DNA of 64,000 bases from NCBI GenBank assembly GCA_029009095.1, contig JAQXJT010000018.1, positions 1 through 64,000 on the forward strand, written 5' to 3'. The position numbers were made by a program, and so were the translations under genes. Under the pieces are notes generated by a model. It ran no database searches and was not told the origin of the DNA. It was given only the letters and a program-made list of their open reading frames with translations. The stretch comes from a bacterium (GTDB lineage Bacteria > Bacillota > Clostridia > Oscillospirales > Oscillospiraceae). Positions 49,030 to 56,821 of the stretch are shown in pieces. Numbering within the stretch: the stretch's first letter is position 1; the number at the start of each line of letters is the position of its first letter.

Positions 49030-50220
49030 ATGCGTACAGTGGGCGTCGTTTCCAGAGGTATCCGCACCCCCATCATCCGCGAGGGCGACGATCTGGCCAC
49101 CATCGTGACCGAGAGCGTCCTGGCCGCGTCCAGGGAGACGGGCTTTGCCTTCCACGATCGGGACATCGTGGCCGTCACCGAGTCCGTGGTGGCCCGCTCC
49201 GCCGGCAACTATGCCAGCGTGCAGGATATTGCCGAAGATATTCACCGGAAGTTTGACTGCGAGCATTTGGGCGTCATCTTCCCCATCACTTCCCGCAACC
49301 GCTTCGCCATCGTGCTGAGGGGCATCGCCATGGGCGTGAAGAAGATCACGCTGATGCTCAGCTACCCTACCGACGAAGTGGGCAACCACCTCTTTGACGA
49401 GGAGCTGCTGGAGGACTCCGGCGTGAACCCCTACAGCGACGTGCTCACCGAGGAGCAGTACCGCGCCGCCTTCGGCCACGCGGTGCATCCCTTCACGGGC
49501 GTGGACTATGTGGACTACTATAAGGAACTCATCGAGAGCTGCGGCTGCGAGGCGGAGGTCATCTTCGCCAACCGGGACGAGGCCATCCTCTCCTACACCC
49601 GCGATGTCCTCTGCTGCGACATCCACACCCGCCGCCGCACCCAGCGCCGCCTGATGAAGGCCGGCGCCAGGAAGGCCCTTTGCCTGGACGAGATCCTTAC
49701 TGCCCCCGTCAACGGCAGCGGCTACAACGAGAAGTACGGCCTGCTGGGTTCCAACAAGTCCACCGAGGACAAGGTCAAGCTCTTCCCCCGGGACTGCCAG
49801 AGCTTTGTGGACGCCCTGGCCGAGAAGATGCGTGCGGCCACCGGCAGGAACATCGAGTGCATGATCTACGGCGACGGCGCTTTCAAGGATCCCGTGGGCA
49901 AGATCTGGGAACTGGCCGACCCTGTGGTCTCCCCCGCCTGCACCCCCGGCCTGCTGGGCACCCCCAACGAGCTGAAGATCAAGTATCTGGCCGACAACGA
50001 CTTCTCCGCCCTCTCCGGCGAGGAGCTGCGCCACGCCATCGCCGACTCCATCCGTGACAAGGACAGCGATCTCAAGGGCAACATGGCCAGCCAGGGCACC
50101 ACCCCCCGCCAGCTCACCGACCTGATCGGCTCGCTGTGCGATCTCACCAGCGGCAGCGGCGACAAGGGCACCCCCGTGGTGTTCATCCAGGGCTATTTCG
50201 ACAACTATTCGCAGGAGTGA
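49030..50220 (+). CDS. Coenzyme F420-0:L-glutamate ligase (CofE)-like protein
   Basis: A 396-aa protein of the CofE/FbiB-N superfamily. It starts TVGVVSRGIRTPIIREGDD, has DIVAVTESVVARSAGNY and the acidic metal-binding segment YGDGAFKDPVGKIWELAD, as in F420 glutamyl ligases. It is longer than archaeal CofE (about 250 aa) because of a large insertion between the halves (about residues 110-260). F420 is not known from Clostridia and no other F420 gene is in the window, so the true acceptor of the amino acid is unknown. GAGGA lies upstream of ATG, and the gene ends in a strong terminator. Codon use is highly biased, suggesting strong expression. Confidence 0.8.
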   Translation: MRTVGVVSRGIRTPIIREGDDLATIVTESVLAASRETGFAFHDRDIVAVTESVVARSAGNYASVQDIAEDIHRKFDCEHLGVIFPITSRNRFAIVLRGIAMGVKKITLMLSYPTDEVGNHLFDEELLEDSGVNPYSDVLTEEQYRAAFGHAVHPFTGVDYVDYYKELIESCGCEAEVIFANRDEAILSYTRDVLCCDIHTRRRTQRRLMKAGARKALCLDEILTAPVNGSGYNEKYGLLGSNKSTEDKVKLFPRDCQSFVDALAEKMRAATGRNIECMIYGDGAFKDPVGKIWELADPVVSPACTPGLLGTPNELKIKYLADNDFSALSGEELRHAIADSIRDKDSDLKGNMASQGTTPRQLTDLIGSLCDLTSGSGDKGTPVVFIQGYFDNYSQE

Positions 50221-50229
50221 CCGCTTTTC

Positions 50230-50265
50230 CACCCCCGGCGCAACACCGCCGGGGGTGTTTTTTTT
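50230..50265 (+). terminator. Rho-independent terminator of the CofE-like gene
   Basis: CACCCCCGGCG pairs with CGCCGGGGGTG around a short CAACAC loop and is followed by eight T residues, 10 bases after the stop. Confidence 0.9.
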
Positions 50266-50381
50266 GTGGAAATTCCCCCATATTCCGGGAAAAATCGCGT
50301 CAAATCGGCAAGGATATGATGTTTTTTACAAAATCCACAAAATGTTCTTTCTTTTTTCTCCATAATTCGAAAGTTTGGGCA

Positions 50382-50409
50382 TTGCAATTCCCCGGTTTTC
50401 CGTTAAAAT
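50382..50409 (+). promoter_or_regulatory. Promoter of xpt
   Basis: TTGCAA (50382-50387), a 16-base spacer and TAAAAT (50404-50409). The AT-rich leader region from 50266 holds no purine riboswitch that I can recognise. Confidence 0.55.
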
Positions 50410-50439
50410 GAAGTCATGGTTTGAGAAGGGGTGATTACC

Positions 50440-51012
50440 TTGCAGCTTCTGGAAGATCGCGTCCTGAAGGACGGCGTGGTACGCGAGGGTAGTGTTCTGA
50501 AGGTGGACAGTTTTCTGAACCATCAGCTGGACATTCCTCTCTTTGTGGAAATGGGCAGGGAGTTTGCCCGTATTTTTGACGGCTGTGAAATCAATAAGGT
50601 TCTGACCATCGAGGCATCCGGCATCGCCATCGCGTGTTTTGCAGCGCAGCAAATCGGGTGCCCCGTTGTTTTTGCCAAAAAGAGCCGCACCAAGAACATC
50701 GCCGGGGACCTCTGGCACAGTAAGGTCGAGTCCTATACCCACGGGAAGATCTACGACGTCGTCGTGTCCAGGGACTTTCTCGGGCCCAACGACCGGGTGC
50801 TGATCATCGATGACTTTCTGGCCAACGGCGCGGCCCTCACGGGGCTGATCAACATGGTGCAGCAGTCCGGCGCCACGCTGGTGGGCGCGGGTATCGCCAT
50901 CGAAAAGGCGTTCCAGCCCGGCGGCGATCTGCTGCGCAGCCGCGGCGTGCGCATCGAGTCGCTGGTGCGCATCAAGAGCATGAGCCCGGAGACGGGCATC
51001 GAGTTCTGCTGA
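50440..51012 (+). CDS. xpt: Xanthine phosphoribosyltransferase
   Basis: A 190-aa purine salvage enzyme converting xanthine and PRPP to XMP. VLKVDSFLNHQLDIPL is the Xpt N-terminal signature, FAKKSRTKNI an internal one, and VLIIDDFLANGAALTGL the PRPP-binding loop. The start is taken as TTG 50440, nine bases after AAGGGG, because Xpt proteins start a few residues before LLEDRV; an in-frame GTG at 50431 overlaps the ribosome site. It lies upstream of the nucleoside-importer genes, fitting a salvage role. Confidence 0.94.
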   Translation: MQLLEDRVLKDGVVREGSVLKVDSFLNHQLDIPLFVEMGREFARIFDGCEINKVLTIEASGIAIACFAAQQIGCPVVFAKKSRTKNIAGDLWHSKVESYTHGKIYDVVVSRDFLGPNDRVLIIDDFLANGAALTGLINMVQQSGATLVGAGIAIEKAFQPGGDLLRSRGVRIESLVRIKSMSPETGIEFC

Positions 51013-51026
51013 GCCCGGTTTTCCCG

Positions 51027-51042
51027 GGGGACGCGCGTCCCC
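51027..51042 (+). terminator. Weak hairpin after xpt
   Basis: GGGGAC pairs with GTCCCC around GCGC and is followed by GTCTTCTGTTGTTT. It probably causes partial termination between xpt and the lipoprotein gene. Confidence 0.4.
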
Positions 51043-51117
51043 GTCTTCTGTTGTTTCCAGGCCGCTGTGGCGGCAGGAAAATATGTGGTAAAACCAAAAA
51101 ATAATGGAGGAACACAC

Positions 51118-52368
51118 ATGAAAAAGCTCATCGCTCTGCTTCTCTCCCTGGCTCTCTGTCTGGCTCTCGTGGCCTGCGGCGGCGCCAAGAAGGAAGAGAC
51201 CAAGACCGAGGAACCCGCCCCCGCCGGCGAGGCTGCTCCCGCCGAAGAATCCGCCCCCGCTGAAGAATCCGCCCCCGCCGCGGAGTCTTCCATCAAGGTC
51301 GGCCTGGTCTGCCTGCATGACGAGACTTCCGGCTACGACAAGAACTTCATCGACGCTTTCAACGAGGCCTGCGAGAAGGCCGGCGTGGAGGGCATCATCA
51401 AGAAGAACGTGGAAGAGTCTCAGGCTGCTTACGACGCCGCTGCCGAGCTGGCTGACGCCGGCTGCGCCGTGGTCATCTCCGACAGCTACGGCCACCAGGG
51501 CTTCATGCTCGAGGCCGCCAAGGAGTTCCCTGACGTGCAGTTCACCGCCTGCACCGGCGACACCGCTCTCAACGACGGCGTGGAGAACTTCCACAACGCT
51601 TTCGCCACCATCTATGAGGGCCGCTACCTGGCCGGTATCGCCGCCGGTATGAAGCTCAACGAGATGATCGAGAACGGCGAGTTCACCGCTGAGGAAGCCA
51701 AGATCGGCTACGTGGGCGCCATGCCCTACGCCGAGGTCAAGTCCGGCTACACCAGCTTCTATCTGGGCGCCAAGTCCGTCTGCCCCACCGTGACCATGGA
51801 CGTCATCTTCACCGGCTCCTGGTACGACGAGACCCTGGAGAAGGAAGGCGCCGACTCCCTGATCAAGGGCGGCTGCAAGCTCATCTCCCAGCACGCTGAC
51901 TCCATGGGCGCCCCCAATGCCTGCGAGGCCGCCGGCGTCCCCAATGTCTCCTACAACGGCTCCACCCAGACCGCCTGCCCCAACACCTACATCGTCTCCT
52001 CCCGCATCAACTGGGAGCCCTACTTCACCTATGTGATCGAGTGCGCCAAGAACGGCGAGGGCTATGACACCGACTGGTGCGGCACCATCGCCACCGAGAG
52101 CGTCCTGCTCACCGAGCTGAACGAGTCCGTCATCGCCGAGGGCACCGCCGAGAAGATCGAAGAGGCCAAGGCTGCTCTGGCCGATGGCACCCTGAAGGTT
52201 TTCGACTGCGCCACCTGGACCGTGGACGGCGAGACCCTCGAGTCCTACACCGACTCCTGGGGCATGAACGGCGCTGAGTGCATTGCCGACGGCGCTTTCA
52301 ACGAGTCCTCCCTGCGCTCCGCTCCTTACTTTGACATCGCCATTGACGGCATCAACGTGCTGGAGTGA
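51118..52368 (+). CDS. BMP-family nucleoside-binding lipoprotein of an ABC importer
   Basis: A 416-aa substrate-binding lipoprotein. The signal peptide ends in LALVAC with Cys20 lipidated, then a Glu/Ala/Pro-rich linker with repeated PAEES units (residues 26-56) and the BMP fold (IKVGLVCLHDETSGYDKNF, GRYLAGIAAGMKL, WEPYFTYVIE). BMP proteins such as PnrA/TmpC and BmpA bind purine nucleosides; the adjacent ATPase and two permeases complete the system. GGAGG precedes the ATG by seven bases. Codon choice is extremely biased, consistent with an abundant surface protein. A terminator and a second hairpin separate it from the ATPase gene. Confidence 0.92.
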   Translation: MKKLIALLLSLALCLALVACGGAKKEETKTEEPAPAGEAAPAEESAPAEESAPAAESSIKVGLVCLHDETSGYDKNFIDAFNEACEKAGVEGIIKKNVEESQAAYDAAAELADAGCAVVISDSYGHQGFMLEAAKEFPDVQFTACTGDTALNDGVENFHNAFATIYEGRYLAGIAAGMKLNEMIENGEFTAEEAKIGYVGAMPYAEVKSGYTSFYLGAKSVCPTVTMDVIFTGSWYDETLEKEGADSLIKGGCKLISQHADSMGAPNACEAAGVPNVSYNGSTQTACPNTYIVSSRINWEPYFTYVIECAKNGEGYDTDWCGTIATESVLLTELNESVIAEGTAEKIEEAKAALADGTLKVFDCATWTVDGETLESYTDSWGMNGAECIADGAFNESSLRSAPYFDIAIDGINVLE

Positions 52369-52380
52369 TCCCTACAAGTA

Positions 52381-52414
52381 AAGAAAGCCCTGCTCTCCGG
52401 CAGGGCTTTCTTTG
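52381..52414 (+). terminator. Terminator after the binding-protein gene
   Basis: AGAAAGCCCTGC pairs with GCAGGGCTTTCT and is followed by TTGG, 15 bases after the stop. It probably lets part of the transcription continue to the transporter genes, keeping the binding protein in excess. Confidence 0.75.
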
Positions 52415-52443
52415 GTTATGTTCTATTTGTCAGATCAAGGGCC

Positions 52444-52489
52444 GATGAAAGGGGCTGCGGCCGCTCCGGGCGATCCCGCCCTTTTCATC
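52444..52489 (+). promoter_or_regulatory. Leader hairpin before the ABC ATPase gene
   Basis: GATGAAAGGGGC (52444-52455) pairs with GCCCTTTTCATC (52478-52489), a 12-bp stem with one G-U pair, with a GC-rich loop able to form a second small hairpin. It lies about 30 bases before the ATPase start and may protect the mRNA or tune expression. Confidence 0.45.
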
Positions 52490-52522
52490 CGCGTTTAATC
52501 CATTTGAAACGGAGGCTGCCAC

Positions 52523-54052
52523 ATGGTTGAAGAGAGGACCCCCGCGGTAAAAATGCGTGACATCACCAAGCGATTTGGTTCCGTCACGGCCAACGACAAG
52601 TGCTGGCTCGACATCTACCGGGGTGAGATTTTGGCGCTGCTGGGGGAAAACGGCAGCGGCAAGACCACGCTCATGAATATGCTCTCGGGCATCTACTTCC
52701 CCGACGAGGGGCACATTTACATTGACGACAAAGAGGTGGTCATCCGCTCCCCCAAGGACGCTTTTGACCACGGCATCGGCATGATCCATCAGCATTTCAA
52801 ACTGGTGGACGTTTTCACCGCCGCGGAGAACATCGTGCTGGGGCTCCCGGGCAAGCTGGATCTGAAAGCGGTAAGCCGGAAGGTGCGGGATATCTGCGAG
52901 CGCTACGGCTTCGAGGTGGACCCGGAGCAGAAGGTCTACGATATGTCCGTCTCCCAGAAGCAGACCGTGGAGATCGTCAAGGTGCTCTACCGGGGCGCGG
53001 ACATCCTCATCCTCGACGAGCCCACCGCCGTGCTCACCCCCCAGGAGACCGACAAGCTCTTCGCCGTGCTGCGGAATATGCGCAACGACGGCAAGGCCGT
53101 GGTGATCATCACGCACAAGATGCACGAGGTGGAGGATCTCTCCGACCGGGTGGCCATCCTGCGCAAGGGCCACTTCACCGGCGATATGCGTACCAAAGAC
53201 ACCAACACCCAGGAGATGACCAACATGATGGTGGGGCATCCCGTGGTGCTGAACATTGACCGGCCCACCCCCGTGGATCCCAAGCCCAGGATCGAGGTCA
53301 GCCACCTGACCGTGGTCAGCGAGGACGGCGTCACCAAGCTGGACGACGTTTCCTTTACCGCCAACAGCGGCGAGGTACTGGGCATCGCCGGTATCTCCGG
53401 CTGCGGACAGAAGGAGCTGCTGGAGGCCATTGCCGGGCTGCAGAAGACCCGCGGCGGCAGCATCGCCTATCTGGAGGACGACGGCAGCCGGGAAGAGCTC
53501 ATCGGCAAGGATCCGCTGGAGATCGCGGGGCTGGGCGTGTCCCTCTCCTTTGTGCCGGAGGACCGGCTGGGCATGGGCCTGGTGGGCAACATGGATCTCT
53601 CCGAGAACATGCTGCTCCGCTCCTTCCGCAGCGGCAAGGGCATCTTCACCGACCGGAAGGCCCCCCATAAGCTGGCGGAGGAGGTAGTGCGGGATCTGGA
53701 GGTGGTCACTCCCTCCATTGAGACCCCCGTCCGCCGTCTCTCCGGCGGCAATGTCCAGAAGGTGCTGGTGGGCCGGGAGATCGCCTCCGCCCCCACCGTG
53801 CTGCTCACCGCCTACGCGGTGCGCGGGCTGGACATCAACTCCTCCTACACCATCTATGATCTGATCAACGAGCAGAAGAAGAAGGGTGTGGCCGTGATCT
53901 ATGTGGGCGAGGATCTGGACGTGCTGCTGGAGCTGGCCGATCGGATCGTGGTGCTCTGCGGGGGCAAGGTCAGCGGCATTGTGGACGGCAGAAAAACAGA
54001 CAAGCGCCAGGTAGGCGCCATGATGACAAAGCTGGGAGGTGTGGACGCATGA
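52523..54052 (+). CDS. Nucleoside ABC transporter, double ATPase subunit
   Basis: A 509-aa protein with two tandem ABC domains, as in sugar and nucleoside importers of the RbsA/NupO type. Domain 1 has Walker A LLGENGSGKTTLM and Walker B ILILDEPTAVLTPQE, with the ABC signature altered to SVSQKQ. Domain 2 has a degenerate Walker A (GISGCGQKEL), a good signature LSGGNVQK and Walker B VLLTAYAVRGLDI in which the usual Glu region is changed. Such asymmetry is normal for the family. GGAGG precedes the ATG, and it overlaps the first permease gene by four bases. Confidence 0.94.
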   Translation: MVEERTPAVKMRDITKRFGSVTANDKCWLDIYRGEILALLGENGSGKTTLMNMLSGIYFPDEGHIYIDDKEVVIRSPKDAFDHGIGMIHQHFKLVDVFTAAENIVLGLPGKLDLKAVSRKVRDICERYGFEVDPEQKVYDMSVSQKQTVEIVKVLYRGADILILDEPTAVLTPQETDKLFAVLRNMRNDGKAVVIITHKMHEVEDLSDRVAILRKGHFTGDMRTKDTNTQEMTNMMVGHPVVLNIDRPTPVDPKPRIEVSHLTVVSEDGVTKLDDVSFTANSGEVLGIAGISGCGQKELLEAIAGLQKTRGGSIAYLEDDGSREELIGKDPLEIAGLGVSLSFVPEDRLGMGLVGNMDLSENMLLRSFRSGKGIFTDRKAPHKLAEEVVRDLEVVTPSIETPVRRLSGGNVQKVLVGREIASAPTVLLTAYAVRGLDINSSYTIYDLINEQKKKGVAVIYVGEDLDVLLELADRIVVLCGGKVSGIVDGRKTDKRQVGAMMTKLGGVDA

Positions 54053-55131
54053 TCCGGATTTCCAAACGGGGTTCCATCAGCAGGGGCAAGGCGCTGCTGA
54101 TCCGCGCCTCCGCCATTGTGCTGGCCATTCTTTTCTGCGCCCTGCTCACCATGATCACCACCGGCAAAAACCCCGTAGATGTCTTCTCCTCGGTGATCGC
54201 CGGTTCCTTCGGCACCAAGCGGAAGTTCTGGCTTTTCCTGCAAAACACCGCCATCCTGCTGTGTATCTCCCTGGCCGTGACCCCGGCTTTTAAGATGCGC
54301 TGCTGGAATCTGGGTGCGGAGGGTCAGGTGCTCACCGGCGCCATGGCCGCCGCGGCCTGCATGGTGCTCATGCCCGAAACCCTGCCCAACTGGGTGGTGC
54401 TGCTGACCATGACCGTCTCCTCCATCGCCGCCGGAGCCCTCTGGGCGGCGATCCCCGCCTACTTCAAGGCGAAATTCAACACCAACGAGACGCTCTTTAC
54501 CCTCATGATGAACTATGTGGCCACCCAGGTCGTCGCATTCTTCTGCGTGAAGTGGGAAAACCCCAAAGGCTCCTGCAAGATCGGCGTGATCAACCAGAAG
54601 TCCCACAGCGGCTGGATGCCGGAGGTGGGAAATAAGTACCTTCTGGTGATCCTCGCGGTGGTGCTGGTGACTGTTTTCATGTACTTCTACCTCAACTATA
54701 CCAAGCACGGCTACGAGCTGAGCGTGGTGGGCGAGAGCGAACGCACCGCCCGGTACATCGGCATCAAGGTCAACCGGGTCATCCTCCGCACCATGTGCCT
54801 CTCCGGGGCCATCTGCGGTCTGGCCGGTCTGCTGCTGGTGGGCTGCATCAATCACACCGTCTCCACCTCTCTGGCCGGTGGCCAGGGCTTCACCGCCGTC
54901 ATGGTGTCGTGGCTTGCCAAGTTCAACCCCCTCGTCATGGTGTTCACCAGCGGACTGCTGATCTTTATGAGCACCGGCGCCGGGGAGATCGCCACCAACT
55001 GCGGCCTCAACCGCGCCTTCGGCGACCTGCTCTCCAGCGTGCTGATCTTCTTCATCATCGGCAGCGAGTTTTTCATCAACTATCAGATCAGCTTCCACAA
55101 AAAGAACAGGGAGGTAAGGAAAGATGTTTGA
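54049..55131 (+). CDS. Nucleoside ABC transporter permease 1
   Basis: A 360-aa polytopic membrane protein of the BPD_transp_2 family (NupP/YufP-like). The conserved EAA-type loop region contains KMRCWNLGAEGQVLTGA, and GESERTARYIGIKVNR is the cytoplasmic coupling segment. About ten hydrophobic helices are visible. It overlaps the ATPase gene (ATGA) and the second permease gene by eight bases, so all three should be translated together. Confidence 0.93.
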   Translation: MIRISKRGSISRGKALLIRASAIVLAILFCALLTMITTGKNPVDVFSSVIAGSFGTKRKFWLFLQNTAILLCISLAVTPAFKMRCWNLGAEGQVLTGAMAAAACMVLMPETLPNWVVLLTMTVSSIAAGALWAAIPAYFKAKFNTNETLFTLMMNYVATQVVAFFCVKWENPKGSCKIGVINQKSHSGWMPEVGNKYLLVILAVVLVTVFMYFYLNYTKHGYELSVVGESERTARYIGIKVNRVILRTMCLSGAICGLAGLLLVGCINHTVSTSLAGGQGFTAVMVSWLAKFNPLVMVFTSGLLIFMSTGAGEIATNCGLNRAFGDLLSSVLIFFIIGSEFFINYQISFHKKNREVRKDV

Positions 55132-56110
55132 TTTTGTCTCCTTTATCCCCCGTGCCGTGATGCAGGGGATCCCGCTGATGTATGGCTGCGTGGGCGAGAC
55201 CATCACCGAGAAGAGCGGCAATCTGAACCTGGGCACGGCCGGCATCATGTATGTGGGCGGCATCTGCGGCGTCATCGGTTCCTTCCTCTACGAGAGCTAC
55301 GCCGCGGAAATGAACGATTTTCTCACCGTGCTGATCCCCCTCAGCTGCTGTATCGCCGGTTCCCTGCTGATGGGCCTGCTCTACTGTTTCCTCACCGTCA
55401 CCCTCCGGGCCAACCAGAATGTCACCGGCCTGGCCCTGACCACCTTTGGCGTGGGTCTTGGCAACTTTTTCGGCGGCTCCATCATCAAGCTGGTGGACTC
55501 CGACATCCCCACCGTGATCCTCACCCGCTCCAGCCGGGTCTTTGCCCGCACCCTCCCCTGGGCGGAGACCACCGGGTGGTTCGGCAAGATCTTCCTCTCC
55601 TACAGCGCGCTGGCCTACTTCGCCATTCTCGTGGCGGTGCTGGCCTCCTGGTTCCTCAACCATACCCGGCTGGGTCTTCAGCTTCGCAGCACCGGCGAGT
55701 CCCCCGCCACCGCCGACGCCGCCGGTATCAATGTGGTGAAATACAAATATGTGGCCACCTGCGTGGGCAGCGTGATCTCCGGTCTGGGCGGACTCTACTA
55801 TGTCATGGACTACGCCTGCGGCGTGTGGAGCAACAACGCCTTCGGCGACCGGGGCTGGCTGGCTGTGGCGCTGGTCATCTTCACCATCTGGCGGCCCAGC
55901 GTGAGCATCTTTTCCTCCATCGTCTTCGGCGGGCTGTACATTCTCAATGTGTACATCCCCACCGGTACCAATCTGGCCATCAAGGAGATCTACAAGATGG
56001 CGCCCTATGTGGTCACCATCGTGGTGCTGGTCATCACCAGCATGCGCAACAAGCGGGAAAATCAACCCCCCGCCGCGCTGGGTCTCTCCTACTTCCGGGA
56101 GGAACGGTAA
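55124..56110 (+). CDS. Nucleoside ABC transporter permease 2
   Basis: A 328-aa partner permease (NupQ/YufQ-like). ETITEKSGNLNLGTAGIM is the counterpart of the NIGLEG motif, and GESPATADAAGINVVKYK the coupling loop. Eight to ten hydrophobic helices are present. It pairs with permease 1 to form the channel, and its stop abuts the HAD phosphatase start with no gap. Confidence 0.93.
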   Translation: MFDFVSFIPRAVMQGIPLMYGCVGETITEKSGNLNLGTAGIMYVGGICGVIGSFLYESYAAEMNDFLTVLIPLSCCIAGSLLMGLLYCFLTVTLRANQNVTGLALTTFGVGLGNFFGGSIIKLVDSDIPTVILTRSSRVFARTLPWAETTGWFGKIFLSYSALAYFAILVAVLASWFLNHTRLGLQLRSTGESPATADAAGINVVKYKYVATCVGSVISGLGGLYYVMDYACGVWSNNAFGDRGWLAVALVIFTIWRPSVSIFSSIVFGGLYILNVYIPTGTNLAIKEIYKMAPYVVTIVVLVITSMRNKRENQPPAALGLSYFREER

Positions 56111-56761
56111 ATGCTGCGGCCCTTTGTTTTCTTCGATCTGGATGGAACTCTCACCGACCCGGCTCTGGGCATCTGCGGCTGCGTCCGCTACGCGCTGGAA
56201 AAGGGCGGATATCAGGCGGAGCCGCTGGAGGCCTACCACTCCTGGATCGGCCCTCCCCTGCTGAGTTCTTTTGAGGAGTACCTCCACTGCGACCGCGCCG
56301 AGTCCGAGAGGCTGGTGGCGCTCTACCGGGAGCGCTTCGGCACCGTGGGGCTTTTTGAGAACACCCTGTACCCCGCCATTCCGGGTCTGCTGGCGAAACT
56401 GAGAGCCGCCGGGGCGCGCATGGCGCTCTGCACCGGGAAACCCACGGTCTATGCTGCGCGGATTCTGGAACACTTTGGTATCGCGGAGTACTTCGACTAT
56501 GTCTCCGGCATCGAGCTGCAGGGCGAGCCCCTCAGCAAGCACGGGGTCATCCGGCTGGCCATGGAAAAGCTGGGGGTGAGCGACCCCGGAGAGTGCATCA
56601 TGGTGGGCGACCGCTTCCACGATGTGGAGGGCGCCCAACTCTCCCACATGGAGAGCGTGATGGTGCTCTACGGCTACGGAGACGCAGCCGAGGCAGAACG
56701 CTGCGGCGCCACCTATACCGCCGGGAGCGTGGAGGAGCTGGAAGCGCTGCTTCTGGGCTGA
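56111..56761 (+). CDS. HAD-superfamily phosphatase (phosphoglycolate phosphatase/5'-nucleotidase-like)
   Basis: A 216-aa HAD subfamily IA hydrolase with an alpha-helical C1 cap. Motif I is FFDLDGTLTD (nucleophile Asp), motif II is ALCTGK, motif III Lys is in SKHGVI and motif IV is VGDRFHDVEGA. The ATG directly follows the permease 2 stop. Within a nucleoside-import operon a nucleotide or sugar-phosphate substrate is likely, but it cannot be read from sequence. Confidence 0.88.
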   Translation: MLRPFVFFDLDGTLTDPALGICGCVRYALEKGGYQAEPLEAYHSWIGPPLLSSFEEYLHCDRAESERLVALYRERFGTVGLFENTLYPAIPGLLAKLRAAGARMALCTGKPTVYAARILEHFGIAEYFDYVSGIELQGEPLSKHGVIRLAMEKLGVSDPGECIMVGDRFHDVEGAQLSHMESVMVLYGYGDAAEAERCGATYTAGSVEELEALLLG

Positions 56762-56780
56762 AATACTGAAATGAAAACAA

Positions 56781-56812
56781 AAGAACCGTTGTCCTTTCGG
56801 ACAGCGGTTCTT
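56781..56812. terminator. Bidirectional terminator between the nucleoside operon and glycan cluster
   Basis: AAGAACCGTTGTCC (56781-56794) pairs with GGACAGCGGTTCTT (56799-56812) around TTTC, flanked by CTTTCT on one side and TTTTGTTTTC on the other strand. It separates convergent stops. Confidence 0.85.
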
Positions 56813-56821
56813 CTTTCTCTG

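Noticed and set aside
50266..50439. Purine riboswitch before xpt
   Set aside because: Xpt genes are often controlled this way, but I could not find the conserved paired junction sequences here; only a promoter is visible.
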